26,189 bases of DNA from Jimgerdemannia flammicorona (Eukaryota; Mucoromycota; Endogonomycetes; Endogonales; Endogonaceae). The DNA is taken from positions 1 through 26,189 of the forward strand of contig RBNI01000870.1 of the NCBI GenBank assembly GCA_003990745.1. Direction: 5' to 3'. The position numbers and the translations under genes are program-made. Every line of letters begins with the position of its first letter. Position 1 is the first letter of the stretch. The notes under the pieces were generated by a model, which searched no databases, was not told where the DNA came from, and saw only the letters and a list, made by a program, of their open reading frames with translations. Positions 10,911-21,519 of this stretch are shown here, one piece after another.

Positions 10911-11357
10911 TTTTTTTATCTAAATGGACTTCAACTTTTACTTTGAATACTGTAATCTAGCTATATTAGTGTAACTGATAATGGAAGAGAAGAAAATCTC
11001 AAGTTAATAGATAAGTTTTAAATAAAAGAATAATATAATAAAAGTAAATATTTACTAATAGTAAAAGAATATATAAGAATAGCAGTTTTGTTTAAATAAA
11101 AATCTATATAATGGTGGTTAATATATATTATCTTTTTGTTAACTCTTAGTCTATATTTCAGATAAATATATTTATAAAAATTACAATACTTAAAATAGTT
11201 TTAATTTTTTAATAAGAAAGTAACTAAGTTTTAAAGTATTTTAATAGTTTAAGTAACTTAAAGAGATACTATAAATTTAAGTAGTTCTTGAAAATTTTCT
11301 AAAAGAAAATCATTCTGAGCTTTATTCAAATAGAGAGAGAATATTTATATAAGATCT

Positions 11358-11370
11358 AAAAATAAAATAA

Positions 11371-11401
<31 letters not shown>
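11358..11401. repeat. AAAAT-type tandem simple repeat
   Basis: About eight units: four of AAAAT followed by four of AAAAAT. It is embedded in the AT-rich block and is low-complexity sequence without further features. Confidence 0.85.
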
Positions 11402-12291
11402 GATTTTAGAAATAAAAAGAAATATTAAAAGAATACTGAGAAGAGATCTTAAAAAATTAAAAAAAAAAAAAATCTTAATAAGAGATATTTAAAGAAGTTC
11501 TATAATATTCTAAAAGATTCTATAACTAGCTAAGATAAAATACTTATATAATATTAAAAAAAGATATAAATATTTTAATAATATTTTAATATTAAAAATT
11601 ATTTCTAAGTATTTAAAAAATACTAAAATATAAAAAAAGGTTAAAAAATCCCTAGAAAAATATACATATAAGCTATAATTAAAATAAAAAAAATAAAAAA
11701 AATTATATCTCTCTCTCTCTTTAAAAGTTAATATTTTTAGAATAATTATATTTAATTAAAATTAAATAAAAAAGATAAAATACTAAAATAAAAAGTTAAC
11801 TATTTTATATATATATATAATAAGAGCTAAAAACTTAGTAATTAGATATTTAAACTATATGAAGTAATTTTATTATTTTGAGTAAATTTATTAGTAATAA
11901 ATATCTTTATAAATAAAAATATATTAAGTTAATAGATTGATATTAGAGATATATATTTTTATATATGTAAAGTCTTAAATAAGATCTTATATAATCTTAA
12001 GATTGATAAGTAGTTTTTAAATAGTATTATATTTAAAATAATTCATCTATTTAATAAGATATTTTGATCTTTAATAGTAAATTTTTTATTAAAAATTTTC
12101 TCAATCTCATACTTAATATAATCTTTAATAATTATAAAAATAAATAGATTGAGAATTTGATTAGAGTAAAATAGTAATTAAACTAGATCTTAAAATATAA
12201 TATATTATGACAAGTAAATACATACTATAGTATAGTCTAATGATATATAAAAAATACTTAGCATAGTTACTAGTACTTAAAATAAATCAAA

Positions 12292-12327
12292 TTGAATCAA
12301 ATTGAATCAAGGTTTAATTTGATTCAA
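12292..12327. repeat. Palindromic TTGAATCAAATT / AATTTGATTCAA pair
   Basis: The 12-base arm TTGAATCAAATT (12292-12303) is the exact reverse complement of 12316-12327, with 12 bases between. Overlapping direct copies of CAAATTGAAT precede it, so shorter hairpins are also possible. It lies in the AT-rich block, where chance palindromes are more likely. Confidence 0.6.
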
Positions 12328-12696
12328 AGTCTAATTTAAACCTAATTTTTAAAAATTCAATAACTGATCTAAATTTAATAAATTTTTACTTATTCAATAT
12401 AAAAATCTAGTATAATAAAGAATATTAAATTTGGATATATTTTTATTGAGTTATTATATTTTGAATTTGAGATAAATATTTTAAATTAAATTGAACTCTA
12501 ATTTGATTTAAATTCTATTTAATTTGAATTTAAAAATCTCCAATTTGATTTGATTTGAATGACTCTCAATTCAATTCAATTTAAATTAATTTAATTTATT
12601 TAAAAGTACTAATAGTTATCCTATATAGTTACTTATATATACTATAAATTATATAAATAATTAAATATATCAAATTAGGAATATTGATTTTGTCCC

Positions 12697-12804
12697 AAGT
12701 AGAATACTTATTCTAACTAAAATACTTATTCTAAGTAGAATACCTATTCTAACTAGAATACTCTTCTCAAGTAGAATATCTGTTCTAACTAAAATACCTC
12801 TTTA
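12697..12804. repeat. Six-copy 18-bp tandem array, alternating AAGT and AACT units
   Basis: Six consecutive 18-base units start at 12697, 12715, 12733, 12751, 12769 and 12787. Odd units begin AAGT and even units AACT, so the higher-order unit is 36 bases repeated three times. The core is roughly TAGAATACYTATTCT, itself partly palindromic (AGAATA versus TATTCT). The last unit is the most diverged. The array lies immediately beside the insertion point of LINE copy 1. Confidence 0.9.
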
Positions 12805-12816
12805 AATTAGTCTTAC
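12803..12816. repeat. Target-site duplication, 3' side of LINE copy 1
   Basis: TAAATTAGTCTTAC here is repeated exactly at 18544-18557, on the other side of the element. It abuts the element's poly(A) end (poly-T on the plus strand from 12817). The next base is T on both sides, so the duplication could be 15 bases. Confidence 0.92.
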
Positions 12817-12832
12817 TTTTTTTTTTTTTTTT
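12817..12832 (-). other. Poly(A) tail of LINE copy 1
   Basis: Sixteen T on the plus strand, or A16 at the 3' end of the element on its own strand. It sits exactly at the boundary set by the target-site duplication. Confidence 0.9.
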
Positions 12833-13074
12833 ATAGTCACTTGGACTCCCTTTATTAACTGATGTCTATAGTATTATTTATACAACCGAAACTCTCAACC
12901 TATCCCACAGGGACCCCCTCCCACCCTTGGTCCTATAAATGATACCCCATCCATCATTACTACAACTTTACCACTACTCTTCACTATAATCCTCCTTACT
13001 AGACTTTTACATCTCCCCCCCTTGGAGCCCCAACTGATCCACCATGTCTTGAAGAGCTTGAGCATCAATTCCTC

Positions 13075-16000
13075 CTACCTCACTACCCTCAGTCTCACTG
13101 GCCTATGGGGGCCCTCCTCAAAGATATTCTGCCAATGTTCCACGAGCCTCACCCATATTACAACAGCCCAACCCACTGTCAGCCACTCATTCTCCACCCC
13201 CCCCACCAGCCTCGACTGCAGTGCCGCCCACCACCCACTCTCCTCAGGGTCAGGTGCCAATACTCCCAATCTCTCTCCAACTACCCTCCAAAAATTCTCC
13301 ATACTCTCGCACTCTCCTAGCCAATGCTCAGGAGTCTGCACCACCCCGCCCTCCTACCCTACATTATGACACTTCTCACAATCAAAAACCCCGCCATCCA
13401 CCAGATGACCAGCCCTAAAATTGAGCATCACATTTCTACACAGCAACCTCCACCATGCTAACCAGAGTTTTGGTGATAGCCATCTTGACACAACCTTGAT
13501 CTAAGACCAGATGCCTGCCCAGTCCCATCTCTTCCCAATTCCAGCCCCTTGCCAGGTCTCCAGCCAAAGGTCCTGCCCCAGACCTCTAAGGCACTCCATA
13601 CCCTCCTCTAAGCAGAAGTTCTCGGCCAGATTCCCTCCCAACAAGAGCCTGTCCCACCTCTACATCACTGGGCCCCAGTCTTCATCTCCTTTAGTACCTC
13701 ACCAGCGGATCCCAATGCAGTGGGCCCCATCTACTACTCCCTACCAGAATCCTTTGTAATGTATCCTCTGACTATCATCCAAGGCCACCAAGGACAGTAG
13801 ATCCCCTGAACCCCCCCGCGGCGACACCCTCACCTCCCACAAATGCTGCATAAGGGGCACCCATTTGCCCCCTCTCAACTCACTGGCCCTCTTCATCCAC
13901 CATGCCCTCAAGCAGAGTAGCTTCTTGGAAAAGTCCACCAGGCCAAGTCCACTATGATCCACAGGGAGTGCTAGTGCCTCCCAGCCAATCTGACTCTGAC
14001 GTCCAGCCCAGAGCCAAGAGCGGGCCATCTTGAGAAGCCTTTTAACCACCCACTTAGGGAAGTCCAAGTGGTAGCCCAAATACCAAAGCTTCGGCATCCA
14101 GTACACATTCAGAACAGTTACCCTTCCTGTCAGTAACACCTGCCTACCACCCCAACTTGTCAGTACTTTCCCCCATTCTACCAGCTTATCCTCCCACCAC
14201 TCCTTGGGAAGTAAAGAGCCATACACTGAGAAATAGATACCCAAGTACCATACCACTCCTTCAGCCAGGACAATTGTTCCAATGATGTCCCCCCCTATAA
14301 CTTCTTCCCTCAGGACCATTGTCTCACACTTATGCCAGTTGAGTTTCACTCCAGCACATCATTCATACCACTCAACTGTCTCCTTGAGTATGGCCACATC
14401 TGCCACTGAGTCCAATCCAACCACCATATTATCTGCAAAGGCCCCCACCTTCCAATTGACACTCAAGATATTCAGTCCACCAACTCTGTGCCATATCCGA
14501 TCCAACAATAGCTCCAGGGCAAAGGCATAGAGGATAGGTGATAGCGGATCCCCCTGAGGCACCCCTCTCCCCAAGGGGAAGGAAGCCCCCCTATGTCCAT
14601 TCACCAGAATTGCAGCCCTACTCCCTTCCAGTAGTCTAATAAGGGCCCGACACATGCCCACTGGTACCCCAATGTGCTCCAGTACCTTCTTTAACCATAC
14701 TCTCCGAACTCTATTATAGGCCTTCTCTTGGTCCAGGAAAACCAAGTGACCATCCACACCTGCAGCCCTAGCATCTTCAATGACACCATGAACCCATGCC
14801 GTACCATCTCAGATTAGTCGGCCCCCAACAAAGCCTCTCTGCTCCTTCCCCAACACCTGTTGGGCCACCCTCTGTAGCCTCACCACCAGGACTTTGGTGA
14901 CCAACTTGTGGTCCATATCCAGCAGCATAATTGGCCTCCAATTCTTCCAGTCCTCCTTATGCTCTTTGTTCTTGTACAGCAGGGATACCAGCCCCAACTG
15001 CTGCCCCCCAATCCACTCCCCATTGTTGATGACTGAATCACACATCAGTGACATCTCCTCCAGAGCCTCTTCTATAGATGCCATATGTTTCCAAAAGTCC
15101 CAAGGTAAACCATCCTCCCCAGGCATCATTCCCAGAGTTATTGATGCCAGAACTTGAAGAATCTCCTCTCCTAAAACTGGTTGGCCAAGATCCCCCAACC
15201 CTGTGGCAGGATTCGGGTACCACTCTTCGAGATGCCATTCAATGTCTTGCACCCTCTCCCCTCCCTCCTCTTCACTCCAGAGATTACTCCAGCAGGCACT
15301 CAGTTGGCCCAGGATCCCCTGCACACCTAATACCATCTCTCCCTCATCATTAAGGACTCCTTCCCACCAGTGTCATGCTCCCCTAGCATGAAGAAGACAG
15401 GACAAAAACCTTGTAGGCCTTTCGCCTTCTTCTAATCCCTGCCACCATAATCGTGCTGCCATAGCCTGAGCCTGCATCACTTCCTCCTTCCTCAACAGAT
15501 TCTGTAGTTCTACTACTTCCAGCTTAGCCTGCTTAGCCTTCCAGTCCAATAACTCCTCCTCCTCCAATACTCTAGCCCAATTCAGGAGTAATCTTTCTAG
15601 CCTCCTAGATGCCCATCAGACTCGTCTCCTCCGCTGAGCACCTCTCTCCTTCCCCACTTCCCCCCAGTACCTCTGAGCTTCAGATTTCAATCGGCACCAC
15701 CTATCTCCAATCATACCTCCAAATATGAACCTTAGTTCATACCTCTACCACCCATGCATTCCACAGGTCCATCTCATCCAGCAACAAAGAATTCAGATGC
15801 CAATGTCCTGGCCCCTCTCCGCTCCCTCCAAACCTCCCACCTCTCTGAATCCCCCAGTGATCTGACCAAGGATACCACTCGACCTCCATCGTCTCCCAAA
15901 CTGTATTGCCCCAACACTCAGCAGTCAGAATCCAATCAATCCTAGTACCAAGTCCTCCCACCCAGTGAGTATACAGACGTTGATCCCCATCCTGAAGTCG

Positions 16001-16538
16001 CATGGCATCCACCAGTGAGCTGAGTCTTTCCACCTCTTCCCATTCCTCCAATCCCCCACTCCTTCCTGCCATGCCCCATCCCTACATCAGTTCTGTCCAG
16101 TCTACTCTCCCATACCATATTAAAATCACCTCCCAGACAATCCACCCCAGCCTCCACCAAGAGCCCAGAGTCCTGCAGATCTCTAATCCATGCCACTCGA
16201 GTCCCCCTTTCCGCCGGGCAGTAACAAGATCCCACCACAATTGAGTTCCAACCAGGCCTCTGCCATGTCCCCCACACTAATCTACTACCCCAATGTCCAG
16301 TGTCCGCAATATCCCCTTTCCCCTTCCTAACCAGGATTCCCACTTTACCCTGCCAAACCACCTCCCCACCCCATTCTCTTGTCCATTTCAGTGCATCCTC
16401 CTCCCCCTCACACCATATATCTTGAAGTAAGAAGAGATCTGCCTCCAGTTTCTTCAGTCATCCAAAAATCCTGTATCATCTCCCAGTCCCTCTAAGCTCA
16501 TTGACGTTCATAGAAAAAATGTTGGTTGTACTATTCAT
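13075..16538 (-). pseudogene. LINE copy 1 ORF2: AP endonuclease, reverse transcriptase, Cys/His finger (broken)
   Basis: It starts with ATG at 16538 (MNSTTNIFSMNVN). Endonuclease landmarks are LFLLQDI, LGGDFN, RIDWIL and SDHW. The reverse transcriptase shows NWRPIMLLDMD, RGFVGGRLI, DQEKAYNRVRR, GVPQGDPLSPIL and FADN where FADD is expected, then VKLNWHK and YLGIY. The C-terminus carries CEKCH followed by EHWLGEC, a zf-RVT-like finger. Damage includes a frame change near 16085 inside the endonuclease, a second between about 15737 and 15567, and in-frame stops, for example at the junction after GGRLI and after EWYE. From about 15567 to 13075 the frame is constant. The FADN change (minus-strand AAT at 14430-14428) hits a catalytic aspartate, so the enzyme would be dead even without the stops. 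The true 3' end of ORF2 may lie slightly beyond 13075 if that TAG is mutated. Confidence 0.88.
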
Positions 16539-16571
16539 AGTGAAATATTTAAGACTGTTGCTTTCCTACAT

Positions 16572-18458
16572 CTATAGTTCCATGCTCACTTCCTCTCCAG
16601 CCAGATCCAGGTTCTGTTCCACCTCAATCTCACCCTCCACATTCTGCTGTTCTTCCAGAGCTGCCAACAATTCCGCACAGTCCTCACCATCCACCATCTC
16701 CATTGATGCCCAGTGCTCCTTGCACACCACCTGCCACTTTTCCAGCCCCTTCTGCAGCCTCCACAGATAAGCCACCCTCTCGTTAGCAATACCCAAGAGC
16801 ATTGCCTCCCTTGCCTCAGTGACCTCATACTCCTCCACCTCCAAGAGAGCTACCATCATCTCATCTCTCAACTTCCTCACGACCTCCTCTCCTCACAACA
16901 CTTACCCCCAGAATTCCTCACTGATCACCTGGAAGTCGACCTCTCCCAGTTCCTCTGCTGCCACATTCTGTAGCGCCCTCAACAGCCACTTCTCCCCCCC
17001 AACTACCTCAGCTACCTGCACCAAATCTGCCTCTCCTTTCTTCCTCTCCTCAGTTTGCACAGACTCATCTCAACTATCCTCTGACACATCCTCCAACTCT
17101 CCTTCACCCACTTTGGGAACCCCATACTGGATCGGGTTATCATCCACCATCGCCGTGTCCACTACCGCCTCCTCCAGCTCCTGTCCCCCACTCTTCTTTG
17201 TCTTCTCCCCTTGCTGCCCGGCCACTGCCTAGATACTAGTACCTGCTCCAGTACCCTCCCCCATAGCCCCGGCCCTTGGTCCTCCATCCAAGCTGGCCAG
17301 TAGTTCCTTCTGCAGCTGTCTCCCCTTCGCCTTCTCCCAGAGTACCTTGTCCATTTGCACCTTCTTGCCCTCAATCACCTCCACTACCATCCTAGCCTCA
17401 TAAGTCCTCCAAGCCCTGTGCCTTCTCTCCACAGCCCTCGCCAAGTCCTCAAGCACCTCCAGCAGGTCCTCTTCCTCTTTCTCGGACCCCTTCACCCTTG
17501 AAACCTTGCACTTCACTGGGCCCCACTTCAATGCCACTGGCCAGTCCCTAGCTTTCCCAGTATTCTCCATCCCAAACAGCCTCAGTCTGATGTCAACATT
17601 ACCTGTCCTGAGCTCAGTCCCCTCCCGTACCCTAAACCCAATGTCGACCACCTTGCCATACTCCTTCACCACATCCATGACCAGCCTCCTCGCCTCCTCC
17701 TTTTTCACCATTGGCAAGTCTGCCACCACCAGATAAACCACTCAGGGGTCCCAATGCATACATCTTGCCATCAGTACCGAAATCCCTCCAAATACCACAC
17801 CCTTCTCCACTGCCTTCAGTAGCAAACCCTCCTCTTCAAACCCCACCTCAACTGCCTCTAGCTTCTTCAAAAACTTGACCAAGGCTACTCCTTTCACCTC
17901 ACTAGCCAACAGCCCTAGCACTATCTTTGCCATCACCACCAAGCCATGGAAGCACAGTGTGATGGCAAATTCTGATCAAGATTTTTTGAGTAATGGGGCT
18001 GCCACCAGGCCCGTCACACCATTAGCCAGGTCCCAGGGTCCCACGCTGCTCCCCTGACCAGGTTCCCCATCAGCCGTCACATCTGGATTTTTTTCCAGAT
18101 TGCCTGTCACACTGCCATCAGCAGTCACCGCCTCAGCCACTACACCACCAGCCCCACTATGCTGACCCCTCAGTGGAGGGGCCTCCTTGCCACTCGAGGT
18201 AGCAGCTGCCTTCTCCAGCTCCAGCAAGCCATCCAGTCCAGTCACCTGCTTCCCCATCCTGACCTTATTGGTGAAGGTCATCCTCCCTCCCCCATGTAGC
18301 CTTGTACCTCCTCTGCCACCACCTCCAGCCCCACAACCCCTTGTTGAAGCACTCGGCATGCCAAGACCCACACCTCGACCCCCCCCCACATGTTGTCAGT
18401 CAAAGACACTGGGGCTCCCCTGCCCAGTATGCTCACCAGAATGCATATTGCTTGCCAT
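16572..18458 (-). pseudogene. LINE copy 1 ORF1, one 629-codon frame broken only by stops
   Basis: ATG at 18458 to TAG at 16572-16574 is exactly 629 codons in one frame with no indel, interrupted by several TGA/TAG/TAA codons. Comparison with copies 2a and 2b suggests several came from CGA, CAG, CAA or TGG. The N-terminal third is Gly/Ser-rich. A middle segment (VVYLVVADLP, then EEARRLVMDVVKEYGKVV, then GNVDIRLRL) has the strand-helix-strand pattern of an RRM-like domain. The C-terminal part is strongly charged and probably coiled-coil. There is no CCHC knuckle. In LINEs this product is typically an RNA-binding chaperone that coats the element RNA. The 33-base gap to ORF2 would suit termination and reinitiation. 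Confidence 0.85.
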
Positions 18459-18543
18459 CTTGATAACATCAATACTTGAAGACGTTGTTGAAAAGTGTTG
18501 CCTGAGTCTTGTATTACTCGAATAGTACTGGTGAAAGATGTTG

Positions 18544-18557
18544 TAAATTAGTCTTAC
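18544..18557. repeat. Target-site duplication, 5' side of LINE copy 1
   Basis: Exact second copy of TAAATTAGTCTTAC (see 12803-12816). It fixes the 5' end of copy 1 at 18543, so the element begins CAACATCTTTCACC on its own strand. Confidence 0.92.
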
Positions 18558-18892
18558 TATATATATATTCTATAATACTCAGATAGTAATTAGATAGTAA
18601 CTATACTTATATAAAATACTTTAGAAATTCAAGTAAATAAACTTCAATCTGAAAAGTTAAAGAAAAGCAAAAGTCAATTATCTGATATACTTAAAAGGAG
18701 AATACTTATCAATAAGCTACTGTTAAGAAATTATAAGCTTTCTTTTCTACTCTAGTCTACTTTTTAATATGTATAAAGAAGTTTACTATATTTTTTATCT
18801 ACTTATCAGATTAAGTCTGAAGAGAAGTCTGTATATTTTGATATAACTAAGCTAGTTAGTCAAATGTATCTTTTATAGTGAACTTATTTATA
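18558..18892. other. AT-rich spacer between divergent LINE copies
   Basis: About 335 bases of AT-rich non-coding DNA that belonged to the pre-insertion site of copy 1. The 5' ends of copy 1 (minus) and copy 2a (plus) face away from each other across it. I see no gene and no convincing promoter element. Confidence 0.65.
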
Positions 18893-18975
18893 TATATCTT
18901 TCTCTAGTATAATTCACATTATATAATCTTTAAGCAATACTTTTTGATATAACTCAGAGAAAAGATACTAGTAAT

Positions 18976-20953
18976 ATATTATTAAGTAAGAGTTCTGATA
19001 TATATACTAAGTCAGATAAATCTGGAACATTCAGCTGACAGTATGTGGGGAGGAGTTATAACCTGGAGATGGGTACTTTTGGAGGTATAAATAGTGAAGA
19101 ATAATCTAAAGGACAATCAGAGTCTGATGGAAATGAGAGCAGTTCTAGGTCCTAAGTTTTGCTGACAAGATAAAGGAGAGTAGATAGCTAACAGATGCTT
19201 GGGCTAGTATAGCTGAGGAAAAAGACAAGACTAGTCTGGAGAGAGTAGGAGGATCTATGTCTAGGAGAGTGAGCATAGAGGTAGGAGGGGCTGTGGCTGG
19301 GGGTAATAGTGTAACTACTGATGGAGATATGATAGAGAATCTGGAAAAAAAAAAAAAAGAGATATAATGACTGATAGTGAAGCTATGCAGAGAGACTAAA
19401 AAGAGCAGAGAGATCTGTCTAATAGTATAACAGACCTAGCAGTGGTCCCATTACTCAAGAAATCAATTTCAGAGTTTATAATCACATTGTGCTTTCAGGG
19501 CTTAGCAGTAACAGTAAGGATAGTACTGGGGCTGATCTCAAAGCAAATAGCTGAAGCTGTCTCAGTGAAGTTCCTAAAGAGGCTTAAGAGGGTTGAGGTA
19601 GGCTTTGAGAAGGCTATCCTCTTGGAGAAGGTATTGAAGATAGAGTTGAATATAGGTGAGATAGTAGTTCTGATAGCTTGCTGTCTGAGATAGGACTCTA
19701 GAGTGGTCCAGCTACTGGTGAAGAGAGTGCTTACAGTGATAATAGTTGAGATAAAGAGGAGGGTAGAAGAAGTTATAGTTGAGTATAGTGAGGTAGTTGA
19801 TATCAGCTTCTAGGTCTAGAAGAGGACTTTATTCAGAATAGAAAATATGGATATTAGGCTCTAGTTGGCTGGAAAGGAGGCTATAGAGAAGCTATAGAAC
19901 TGGCTTTCAGTATTGATATGGGGTGTATTTATTTACAATATAACAAGAGTAAAAGGGAGTGTAGAAGAGAAGGAGGATCTGATAGAGGTGTTGGAGGAGC
20001 TCAGTGGGGTAGGCCAAGGTATAGCAGACATATGTAGACTTGATATATTTGGAGGTAGTGGATGGAAAGTATATTCAGATAAATAAGGAGTAGTAGAAGA
20101 GAGCTCAGAGGTGTAAGTAGTAGAAGAAGTTGCTGGCTAGTTTGAAGGAGAAGGAGAAGATAGCATCTAGTTCTAATAGAGCTATAAGAGGTACTCAGAA
20201 GAGTGTCTAGGTAGATAATGAGATGGGGAGGAGTGTAAAGACTGTGAGTGAGAGCCAAGAGGTAAGAGATCAAGCTCTTTATAATAATAGTATACTGGAG
20301 GTATAAGAGAAAAGTGGGAATATGGGAGAGCAGTCTGGTGTTATATAGCTAAAGCCTGGTGAGAATATGAATATACTGAGAACTCACTATATTTGATTTG
20401 AAGTACCTGAGATAGCATGTAGAGAGTATCTCTTTGTAGCACTCTTACTCAGTACTTCTTACTGATGACTAATAAATCTATATCTCCCAACTTCTCAGCT
20501 GTCAAGTTATTCATTATCTGGTATATCTACTGCAGATCACCAATCTTCTTGCTCTTAGGATTACTGGTTGGCCAGTCCCTAATATTGTAGTATCTACTTT
20601 AGTACTTATAGACTCATCCTACTCCTCCTCAGGAATATCCATCAGCTTATTCTCCCCAGATAGAGGTGCTGGTAGTATATCTGAATGAGGAAGGCTATGT
20701 GGTAGATAATACAAGAGAGGCAAAGATGGCAGTAGCTGCTAGAAAGTGAGTAGTCTTTTGGTAGAAACAGAGACATGGACTAGAAATCTGACAAGAGACT
20801 TACTTAGAGTATCAGGAGAAGATAGAGGAAAAGAATGATACAGCAATAGTCAAGCTTTTAGTTAAACTAAAGACTAAGCAGATCAAGAGAGGAGAGGCTA
20901 CTGCAGAATATGAATTAGACTTAGCTAGAGAGGAGATGAATATGGAGTTATGA
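18976..20953 (+). pseudogene. LINE copy 2a ORF1, degraded
   Basis: Homologous to copy 1 ORF1. Recognisable parts are the TTCAGCTGACAGTATGTG segment near 19030, VPLLKKSISEF at 19445 and the frame 19442-19693, the GNVDIRL-equivalent near 19850, and a C-terminus ending EEMNMEL before TGA at 20951-20953. The start codon position appears to be ATA. At least one frameshift lies between 19030 and 19442, and TAG codons are frequent throughout. The start coordinate is approximate. Confidence 0.7.
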
Positions 20954-20973
20954 AGAGGATATAATTATTCTTT

Positions 20974-21433
20974 ATGAATAGTACAACTAATATTTTTTCA
21001 TTGAATGTGAATGGCTTAAGGAGTGCTGAGAGATGACATAACATTTTTACTTAGTTAAAAAAATTAGAAGCTGATCTCTTTCTTCTATAGGATATATGAT
21101 ATGAGGAGGATCTTGATCAATAGAAGTGGATAAGAGAATAGAGAGAAGCTGTAGTTTGAAAGAGCAAGATTGAGATACTAGTGTAGAAAGGGTGAGGTAA
21201 AATATATAAAAGTAGGAATTGAGATAATCAACTGGTTTGAAGTAAATGACATCAGCCAGAGTGAAAGCTAATTATAGTTGGATCTTATTATTGCTCTACA
21301 GTTAGGAGTAAGTATATAGAGTAGATTACTAGTTTTTTAAATAATAGAGTACTTGTAGAGGCAGAAGTGGATATGCTTAGAGAGGACTTCAACATAGTTT
21401 GTATAGTGCAGTTAGATAAGACAGATGGGGGGG
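20974..21433 (+). pseudogene. LINE copy 2a ORF2 fragment (endonuclease N-terminus)
   Basis: It begins MNSTTNIFSLNVNGLRSAER, then stops appear (for example TGA where copy 1 also has a stop, and TAG within LFLLQD). ATG lies 20 bases after the ORF1 stop and in a different frame from ORF1. It ends at the 5' end of copy 2b. Confidence 0.8.
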
Positions 21434-21519
21434 TATCTTTCTCTAGTACTATTCAAGTTATACAACCTTTCAAAAGTACTTATATATAATATCGTTTTTG
21501 GAGAAAAGAGACTAGAAAC

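Larger units (their letters stand above)
10911..12696. other. Extremely AT-rich non-coding block
   Basis: Nearly 1.8 kb with only scattered G and C, many TA steps and almost no CG steps. It contains no long open frame on either strand. Simple runs within it include AAAAT repeats (11358-11401), a CT run (about 11708-11720), a TA run (about 11808-11820) and TTGAATC-type repeats (12288-12345 and about 12500-12600). The change from balanced composition near 10900 is abrupt. Such blocks fit repeats heavily mutated by RIP-like C-to-T change, but no ancestral element can be recognised, so the origin is inferred. Confidence 0.75.
12817..18543 (-). mobile_element. Full-length non-LTR retrotransposon (LINE), copy 1
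   Basis: About 5.7 kb, read 5' to 3' from 18543 down to 12817. It is bounded by a 14-base target-site duplication and ends in poly(A), both hallmarks of target-primed reverse transcription. The order is a short 5' UTR, ORF1 (18458-16572), a 33-base gap, ORF2 (16538 to about 13075: AP-type endonuclease, reverse transcriptase, C-terminal Cys/His finger), then a 3' UTR. CG dinucleotides are rare. Many stops match CGA or CAG changed to TGA or TAG by comparison with the other two copies, so it is inactive. The clade is not certain; the layout would fit L1-like or Tad-like fungal LINEs. Confidence 0.92.
18893..21433 (+). mobile_element. LINE copy 2a, 5' part only, interrupted by copy 2b
   Basis: The 5' end (ATCTTTCTCTAGTATAATTC) matches the 5' ends of copies 1 and 2b. 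ORF1 runs to 20953 and ORF2 starts at 20974. The element breaks off inside the endonuclease, right after the GGDFN-equivalent segment (here REDFN, near 21385-21400), where copy 2b begins. It is the most AT-shifted of the three copies, with dense TAG codons, and therefore probably the oldest. If 2b is a nested insertion, the rest of 2a should lie beyond the right edge of the window. Confidence 0.82.

Noticed and set aside
11000..12800. Mitochondrial or plasmid insertion as explanation for the AT-rich block
   Set aside because: No coding frame, rRNA or tRNA likeness is visible. Mutated repeat DNA fits better, though the ancestor cannot be identified.
12697..12804. CRISPR-like array
   Set aside because: The units are contiguous 18-mers without spacers of unique sequence, and the genome is eukaryotic.
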